Assembly (NCBI GenBank): GCA_964477205.1
Contig: CAYZDE010000030.1
Span: forward strand, 1-8,866
Origin: UBA93 sp964477205
Lineage (GTDB): Archaea; Micrarchaeota; Micrarchaeia; Norongarragalinales; Norongarragalinaceae
Direction: 5' to 3'
DNA: 8,866 bases
The stretch's first letter is position 1. Each line of letters opens with the position of its first letter. Made by a program: the position numbers and the translations under genes. This document shows, in pieces, positions 5,861 to 8,866 of the stretch. The notes under the pieces were generated by a model, which was given only the letters and a program-made list of their open reading frames with translations, was not told the DNA's origin and ran no database searches.

Positions 5861-6931
5861 TTGCTCGAATCCCTACAAAAAGAGTTCGATTCGCTCGTAA
5901 CCCGCAGCGACTTGTCCAAGCAGCTAGCCAGGGAATTACGCTTTACGCGCTCCAAGCTCAAAGGGTTAACGCGCGCCGAACGCAATGCGTTCGAAGAGCG
6001 CGTTGCGGCGCTCTACGGGCGGCTGGACTCCGCTGCGCGCCTCTTCGCGAAGCGTGGGGACAAGGGAGTCGACGAGTTCTTCTACTCGCAGGAAGACCTC
6101 CCCTTGACGGGGAAGGAGTACTGGTTCCTTGATTTTGTTTCAACCAAGGGCGACAAGAAGCAATTAATACTCACTTTCGGCCGTTCGGAAGCGGAAACCA
6201 AGGTGAATGGAAAGCGCGTTCGGAAAGGCAAGTACGCTGCCGTAGCGTGGGCGTTCACTAATAAGAAGCGAGTGCTATTCGATGAAGTCACCGGCGTTGA
6301 AGTAAAGGAGGGTAGCATTAACTCCAAGCGTTTTCGCTTATCCGGCGCGTTCCCGAAGTACGAGGTTCGCGTGGGTAAGCGCACGCGCTTGCGCTTGACG
6401 GCGCCGAAGCAGGGGCGGGCCAAGGAGAAAATTTCGTTCTTCATCCGCGGCTTGGGCCTGGGGCTCGCGAACTTATTCCTCGACTGTAAAGGCGAGCTCG
6501 AAGGCGCTCCATTCTCCGGCCGTTGTTACGTGCAGAAAGTGGTTGCCGTGGTCCCGTTCATGCCGTGGAATTGGGTGCGGATTGCCTTCAAGGACAACTC
6601 GACTCTCGATTACTTCTCCCCCAAGCTCGGCTTGAGCAAGTCGGGTTACGAGTTCCGCCGCCGAGGTAATTATTACCACGCGCCCTCCGGTAAGTCATTC
6701 GCTTTGAAGGACTTGCGTTTCCGGCGCTTGCCGGGCGACCGCTGGCTGCTTGAAGGCGACGAATTCAGTGCCTTGTTTAAGTCGTACGCTTTCGAGCCGT
6801 TCGAATTCAAGGGCGTCGGCGGGTTCCGCTACGACGAGTACTTCGTTGAGTGCCTCGACTTGCATTACAAAGGCAAGGAGAACGCTGGCGGAGCCGGCAT
6901 CATCGAGGACGCCTACGGCTTAATGATATGA
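5861..6931 (+). CDS. Hypothetical protein, possible lipocalin-like (CrtC/AttH) fold
   Basis: A 356-aa protein without a signal peptide. The first 65 residues look helical and charged, possibly a coiled coil. The rest is strand-rich, with two sections: about 85-190 (EYWFLDFVSTKGDKKQLILTFGRSE onwards) and about 205-356. The second has GAPFSGRCYVQKVVAVVPFMPWNWVRIAFKDNSTLDYFSP and ends GGAGIIEDAYG. Such patterns (a W-x-W near the centre, dG-s-l-d-y-F, and a G-x-x-E-d-a-x-G end) recall lipocalin-like proteins of the CrtC/AttH/DUF2804 kind, but the match is by eye and weak. The TTG start at 5861 lies 7 bases after the lipoprotein stop, with GGGAG upstream, so the two form an operon. Its GC content is high (about 70 percent in a sampled line). 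Function is unknown. Confidence 0.6.
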   Translation: MLESLQKEFDSLVTRSDLSKQLARELRFTRSKLKGLTRAERNAFEERVAALYGRLDSAARLFAKRGDKGVDEFFYSQEDLPLTGKEYWFLDFVSTKGDKKQLILTFGRSEAETKVNGKRVRKGKYAAVAWAFTNKKRVLFDEVTGVEVKEGSINSKRFRLSGAFPKYEVRVGKRTRLRLTAPKQGRAKEKISFFIRGLGLGLANLFLDCKGELEGAPFSGRCYVQKVVAVVPFMPWNWVRIAFKDNSTLDYFSPKLGLSKSGYEFRRRGNYYHAPSGKSFALKDLRFRRLPGDRWLLEGDEFSALFKSYAFEPFEFKGVGGFRYDEYFVECLDLHYKGKENAGGAGIIEDAYGLMI

Positions 6932-6941
6932 AAATTCGAAA

Positions 6942-7054
6942 TGGGCTCGCGGAGGATCGAACTCCGGATCTCCAGTGTGTGAGACTGGCGTCTTAACCAT
7001 TATCGCAACTCTTTTCATTTTAATTTTCAAAAAAGTTGTCTCGACTACGAGCCC
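6942..7054 (-). tRNA. tRNA-Val (CAC) with a 40-base D-loop intron
   Basis: On the minus strand exon 1 (7054-7040) is GGGCTCGTAGTCGAG and exon 2 runs 6999-6942. Joined, they give a 73-nt tRNA: acceptor GGGCTCG/CGAGCCC, U8-A9, D-arm GTCG-AGTGGTTA-AGAC, anticodon stem CCAGT/ACTGG with loop CTCACAC (anticodon CAC at 6981-6979), variable AGATC, T-arm CGGAG-TTCGATC-CTCCG, discriminator A and no encoded CCA. The intron (7039-7000) would be removed by the archaeal splicing endonuclease: exon GTCG pairs with intron CGAT, with 3-base bulges AGA and AAT, and an inner helix of about 10 pairs (CAACTTTTTT with AAAAGAGTTG). This is a relaxed bulge-helix form without an outer helix. Cutting after the second base of each bulge restores a normal D-loop. 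The pair 13-22 is G-A. The first 10 bases overlap the end of the homing endonuclease gene. Confidence 0.85.
7000..7039 (-). other. tRNA-Val D-loop intron (predicted)
   Basis: This 40-base insert sits between tRNA positions 15 and the TGGTTA of the D-loop. It folds as a long hairpin whose base adjoins a 4-pair helix with exon 1, as the archaeal tRNA splicing endonuclease requires. It contains a run of six T on the transcribed sense strand (7034-7029), unusual inside a tRNA gene because T-runs favour archaeal termination. The exact ends are inferred from symmetry and from restoring a standard D-loop. Confidence 0.7.
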
Positions 7055-7055
7055 A
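7041..7055 (-). repeat. Direct repeat copy A: 5' end of tRNA-Val
   Basis: TGGGCTCGTAGTCGA on the minus strand: one T plus the first 14 bases of the tRNA. It is identical to copy B at 8146-8160, offset by 1105 bases. This copy is continuous with the rest of the tRNA gene and also encodes the final Gly-Ser-stop of the endonuclease gene. Confidence 0.95.
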
Positions 7056-8067
7056 TAAACGGTAATACACTCTTTTCGTATTCCTTATAATATTTTAATA
7101 TATCCTTTTTCTTTACCGCATTTCCCTTTAAGTACTCGCGGTATCTGATTATGTGCCTTAAATTTGAACTACCCGCGATTTGAAAATATTTTTTGATATG
7201 CTTCCAACTTCGCGTTCCCGTTTCGTTTTTGCTTCGGAATGTGAAGACGCCGAGTTTTCTTCCGATTTTTTCCGTTTGTTCTAATAGTATTTGATTTTTG
7301 GAATAGAATCGTATGGAGAAAGTGGAACCATCCCTCGCCACGCACCCGTCGGTATCAACTAGCCCGCGCAAACAAGCAATTGACAGTTCTTTATTCGATG
7401 TTATTTCACTTGGGATTTTACTTCCGTTTTTTATTTTGTCGCCGGGCATCAAGTGAAACCTTTGCTGGAGGAAATCGCACAACCTTTTTGAACGGACTTC
7501 CAAGTAGATTCGATTTCTTTTTGCTTCTTTTGTAATAGTCGGTTTTATGCCTAAAGTTTTTTCGGTTATCCCCGCCAGATATTTGAGATAAATTTCATCA
7601 TAGCGTTTATCCCCGGTTATCTTCAAGAAGTATTTTGTAAGTGTGCCATCCCCCAAGTACGCGCCTATGAACTCTGCTAAATCTGTTTCAATGTTACTGG
7701 GTGGGTTGAAACTTTTCAGGTTTCTTCCGCCTGATGCCAACCCGCCCTTAACCCGCCATTTTCTAATCGTTTGTTTGTCGTACTTTTGAATTAGGTGGCG
7801 CGCTCCTTTTTTACCGCCTTTAATTTGGCCCCAATTTGAAGAAATTATTTTAACATTAGTAACTTTATGAGATTTGTCGAGAGCGCAAAGTTTTTCAAAG
7901 ATTTTTAGTGGCATTGTCCTACGTTCCGCTCGATATCCTTTTAGTGTTGAATAGGGTATTCCGAGTTGCTCTTTGTTTTCTTCCCAAAATTTCTTCAAAC
8001 TTTTACCAGAACAAGCGCTTGTAACCCTTTTTTGTTGTTCTCCTGGCGGAAGAATCACTCGATTCAT
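7045..8067 (-). CDS. LAGLIDADG homing endonuclease with N-terminal HTH-like region
   Basis: A 340-aa DNA endonuclease with two LAGLIDADG motifs: LAEFIGAYLGDGTL (130-143, Asp140) and CLRGLVDTDGCV (232-243, Asp240). Two motifs about 100 residues apart mark a single-chain enzyme that cuts a long asymmetric site. An N-terminal region (about 22-62, with IPYSTLKGYRAERRTMPLKIFEKL) looks like a helix-turn-helix. It is followed by a basic linker NWGQIKGGKKGARH (79-91) and KWRVKGG (103-109), seen in archaeal enzymes of this kind. Both catalytic Asp residues are present and the frame is open, so it appears active. The gene is AT-rich (about 30 percent GC in two sampled lines, against about 70 percent in the gene next door), a sign of recent arrival. 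Its last codons, Gly-Ser-stop, lie in the tRNA 5' end. A TATA box about 27 bases upstream suggests a leaderless message. Confidence 0.92.
   Translation of the reverse strand: MNRVILPPGEQQKRVTSACSGKSLKKFWEENKEQLGIPYSTLKGYRAERRTMPLKIFEKLCALDKSHKVTNVKIISSNWGQIKGGKKGARHLIQKYDKQTIRKWRVKGGLASGGRNLKSFNPPSNIETDLAEFIGAYLGDGTLTKYFLKITGDKRYDEIYLKYLAGITEKTLGIKPTITKEAKRNRIYLEVRSKRLCDFLQQRFHLMPGDKIKNGSKIPSEITSNKELSIACLRGLVDTDGCVARDGSTFSIRFYSKNQILLEQTEKIGRKLGVFTFRSKNETGTRSWKHIKKYFQIAGSSNLRHIIRYREYLKGNAVKKKDILKYYKEYEKSVLPFMGS
7085..7092 (-). promoter_or_regulatory. Possible TATA box inside the endonuclease gene for the tRNA
   Basis: The minus strand reads TATTATAA, centred about 34 bases upstream of the first tRNA base. 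A start about 25 bases on would leave an 8-base leader for RNase P to remove. It lies within the codons for the Lys-Tyr-Tyr-Lys segment of the endonuclease. If used, the tRNA does not depend on readthrough from beyond the mobile unit. Assignment is by spacing only. Confidence 0.35.
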
Positions 8068-8090
8068 GTTAAGCTTACGCTAGCTAGGCT

Positions 8091-8100
8091 TATATTTTAA
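8091..8100 (-). promoter_or_regulatory. TATA box of the homing endonuclease gene
   Basis: The minus strand reads TTAAAATATA, centred about 27-28 bases before the ATG at 8067. No ribosome binding site precedes the ATG, which fits a leaderless archaeal message. It partly overlaps the left arm of the hairpin at 8099-8134. Confidence 0.5.
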
Positions 8101-8134
8101 TCCTAAATGCTTGACTGCGAGTCCTTTTAGGATT
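8099..8134. repeat. Hairpin upstream of the endonuclease promoter
   Basis: Perfect 9-base inverted arms AATCCTAAA (8099-8107) and TTTAGGATT (8126-8134) enclose a second small palindrome, GACT-GCG-AGTC (8113-8123). A TTTT/AAAA extension is possible beyond a 2-base bulge. It lies between copy B and the endonuclease TATA box. It could be an operator, a recombination site or an RNA structure. Confidence 0.6.
8110..8124 (-). repeat. Degenerate third copy of the tRNA 5' end
   Basis: The minus strand reads GGACTCGCAGTCAAG. Against tRNA exon 1, GGGCTCGTAGTCGAG, 12 of 15 bases match and all three differences are transitions. It is in the same orientation as the real copies and lies inside the hairpin loop. 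Chance similarity is possible because part of it is palindromic. Confidence 0.4.
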
Positions 8135-8145
8135 TTAAAATTAAT

Positions 8146-8160
8146 TCGACTACGAGCCCA
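8146..8160 (-). repeat. Direct repeat copy B: detached 5' end of tRNA-Val
   Basis: Exact second copy of TGGGCTCGTAGTCGA. After it the sequence departs from the tRNA gene at once (ATTAATTTT). Its flanking bases cannot form the inner helix needed for splicing to exon 2, unlike copy A, although the 4-base GTCG could still pair with CGAT. It is best seen as a remnant or attachment-like scar of the original gene end. Confidence 0.85.
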
Positions 8161-8169
8161 AAAAATTAA
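8160..8169 (-). terminator. T-rich run after the eS26 unit
   Basis: The minus strand reads TTAATTTTTT about 20 bases after the stop of the 57-aa gene and directly before copy B. Archaeal termination favours such T-runs, so it may end the eS26 transcript. It would also limit readthrough into the endonuclease unit. Confidence 0.35.
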
Positions 8170-8189
8170 GGCTGGAAAGAGAAGAGAGT

Positions 8190-8363
8190 TTAACGCTTCT
8201 TCTTAGTCTTGCGTTTCGTTGCCTTCTTTTTCACTGCCTTACGCTTCTTAGCCTTCTTGCGCTTCGCTTTCTTCTTCGGCGCGTTGCACTCGCATACCGG
8301 GCAAGAGCACTCGTCCAAGCCGAGTAAGTCGCGTATTGAATTCCAGAATCCTTTTTTCTTCAT
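8190..8363 (-). CDS. 57-aa Lys-rich protein with CxCxxCxC cluster
   Basis: A small protein of 57 aa. Residues 1-18 (MKKKGFWNSIRDLLGLDE) form a short amphipathic helix. A compact CSCPVCEC cluster follows (Cys 19, 21, 24, 26), suited to binding one zinc or an iron-sulfur centre. Residues 30-57 form a tail almost wholly of Lys and Arg with some Ala and Thr, similar to histone H1-like tails and likely to bind nucleic acid. The ATG at 8363 overlaps the eS26 stop (ATGA), so its translation is probably coupled to that ribosomal gene. This coupling and a codon style like its neighbours support it as real despite its size. I know no named family. A role in ribosome or RNA binding is inference. Confidence 0.7.
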   Translation of the reverse strand: MKKKGFWNSIRDLLGLDECSCPVCECNAPKKKAKRKKAKKRKAVKKKATKRKTKKKR

Positions 8364-8698
8364 TGTTTCTTCTCCTCTCCTTGCTTTTGGTCTTCGATTC
8401 TCATTGGGGTGCGCGGTCTCGGCGAGTGGAACGGGCGCATTTGCTCGCGTTCGCGCTTGCGCGCGTTAATCTTCTTTTTCTTGTCGTAAATTCGCAAGTG
8501 CTTTCCGCAGCTCGGGCAGTAAGCCACTTCGCGCGTGAGCATGCGCGTGTACGGCTGCCCTTTCACAATGTCTTTTCGCTCTAACGGGTTCGTGAACATT
8601 GGTTTCTCCAAGTAAACCGCCTTGTCGCGTCGCACTTGGCGGCCGCACTTGTCGCAGTTAACGCTTCGTTCTCGGCCGCGCCTCTTCTTTTTAGCCAT
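8360..8698 (-). CDS. rps26e: 30S ribosomal protein eS26
   Basis: A 112-aa ribosomal small-subunit protein of the archaeal/eukaryotic S26 family. The basic start MAKKKRRGRERSVNCDKCGRQVRRDKAV (1-28) matches the family, whose usual form is RSV-x-C-x-x-CGR-x-VPRDKA. The second zinc pair is at 61-64 (YCPSCGKH), giving a four-Cys zinc ribbon (15, 18, 61, 64). The C-terminal 40 residues are very charged (KKKKINARKREREQ, then a Pro/Arg stretch and IEDQKQGEEKKQ), a longer tail than I would expect for an archaeal member. A ribosome binding site GAGGTG lies 10 bases before the ATG at 8698. The protein is known in eukaryotes and in only part of the archaea, so it hints at lineage. It heads a two-gene unit with the 57-aa protein. 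Confidence 0.85.
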   Translation of the reverse strand: MAKKKRRGRERSVNCDKCGRQVRRDKAVYLEKPMFTNPLERKDIVKGQPYTRMLTREVAYCPSCGKHLRIYDKKKKINARKREREQMRPFHSPRPRTPMRIEDQKQGEEKKQ

Positions 8699-8741
8699 TA
8701 AACAATAACACCTCTCGTGCTCTATTCTAACGCTCGCAATG

Positions 8742-8750
8742 CATTTTAAA
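8742..8750 (-). promoter_or_regulatory. TATA box for the eS26 unit
   Basis: The minus strand reads TTTAAAATG, preceded by AAGG, centred about 48 bases before the ATG at 8698. A start about 25 bases downstream leaves a leader of about 23 bases carrying the GAGGTG site (8709-8714). Confidence 0.5.
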
Positions 8751-8822
8751 CCTTACCGAGCTTCATTTTTGCTTGACCATCTCACCCACCGATAAACGAT
8801 GTAATTTAGAGCGCGAGTCTGC

Positions 8823-8830
8823 TTTATAAA
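8823..8830. promoter_or_regulatory. Strong palindromic TATA box near the right edge
   Basis: TTTATAAA is a near-ideal archaeal TATA sequence. On the plus strand it would start a transcript near 8850 and so probably serves a gene beyond the window, divergent from eS26. A second AT patch, TTTTTAAAA, follows at 8840-8848. No gene is visible from 8699 to 8866. Confidence 0.4.
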
Positions 8831-8866
8831 CAAAACCCGTTTTTAAAACCTCAATTCCAGTATTAT

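Larger units (their letters stand above)
7056..8160 (-). mobile_element. Homing endonuclease unit bracketed by tRNA 5'-end repeats
   Basis: An 1105-base unit: copy B of the tRNA 5' end, a 78-base leader with hairpin and promoter, and the endonuclease gene, up to copy A. It contains no transposase, integrase or terminal inverted repeat. Classic intron homing does not duplicate target bases, so the 15-base exact repeat is unexpected. It could reflect integration by recombination at the tRNA 5' end that rebuilt the gene, or a long intron that captured a copy of exon 1. Endpoints are set by the repeats and could shift by up to 15 bases. Confidence 0.65.

Noticed and set aside
6970..6990. A plus-strand tRNA reading with anticodon-like GTG in GTGTGTGAG
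   Set aside because: The T-arm TTCGATC, the U8-A9 bases and acceptor order are correct only on the minus strand; the plus reading is its complement.
7000..8160. Group I or group II self-splicing intron carrying the endonuclease
   Set aside because: I could not find a convincing group I core or group II domain V, and the flanks fit the archaeal protein-spliced motif instead.
7041..8160. Insertion sequence with target duplication
   Set aside because: There is no transposase and no terminal inverted repeats; the only gene is a homing endonuclease, and the repeat is precisely the tRNA 5' end.
8209..8584. Plus-strand hydrophobic reading frames opposite eS26 and the 57-aa gene
   Set aside because: They are complements of Lys/Arg-rich coding sequence, which always reads as Phe/Leu-rich on the other strand.
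8699..8866. A small RNA gene (C/D box or tRNA) in the right-end gap
   Set aside because: No C and D box pair, tRNA arms or reading frame could be supported; only promoter-like elements are visible.
1..8866. CRISPR array
   Set aside because: No regularly spaced repeats of 24-40 bases occur anywhere in the window.

Overview
The window reads as chromosomal DNA of an archaeon. The evidence is an eS26 ribosomal protein gene (a protein shared by archaea and eukaryotes), TATA-like boxes about 25-30 bases upstream of starts with little or no leader, GGTG-type ribosome binding sites, a tRNA gene without an encoded CCA end and with a D-loop intron that fits the archaeal bulge-helix-bulge rule, and a short archaeal FKBP. 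Small tightly packed genes, many overlapping by four bases, and several Lys-rich small proteins suggest a reduced-genome (DPANN-type) lineage. That last placement is inference.

Layout. 1-146 is a short AT-rich leader. 147-1802 (+) holds an EamA/DMT transporter and two small membrane-anchored, Cys-containing proteins, the second with a possible PepSY-like C-terminus. 2980-1810 (-) is a compact operon: two half-size permease proteins (COG0701/ArsP-like) and a NifX/NifB-type cofactor-binding protein, joined by 4-base GTGA and ATGA overlaps. 4285-3024 (-) encodes a four-helix membrane protein followed by a lipoprotein that closely resembles animal DNase I. 4377-4556 (+) is a 59-aa two-helix protein, and 5035-4583 (-) is an FKBP-type prolyl isomerase. 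5116-6931 (+) is a pair: an acidic lipoprotein and a 356-aa soluble protein, possibly of a lipocalin-like (CrtC/AttH) type.

The most unusual region is 6942-8160 (-). A tRNA-Val(CAC) gene carries a 40-base intron in its D-loop. Directly upstream, and overlapping its first 10 bases, lies an AT-rich LAGLIDADG homing endonuclease gene whose last two codons and stop are supplied by the tRNA. On the far side of the endonuclease gene the first 14 bases of the tRNA (15 bases with the preceding T) occur again exactly, 1105 bases away. The endonuclease unit is therefore bracketed by a direct repeat of the tRNA 5' end. A third, degenerate copy (12 of 15, all differences transitions) sits in a hairpin next to the endonuclease promoter. 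The layout suggests a minimal mobile unit targeted to a tRNA 5' end, or a very long tRNA intron. I favour the first because only the near copy can form the splice-site structure with the 3' part of the gene.

The right end, 8190-8866 (-), carries eS26 and a translationally coupled 57-aa Lys-rich, Cys-cluster protein, with a strong TATA element near the right edge that probably serves a gene outside the window.
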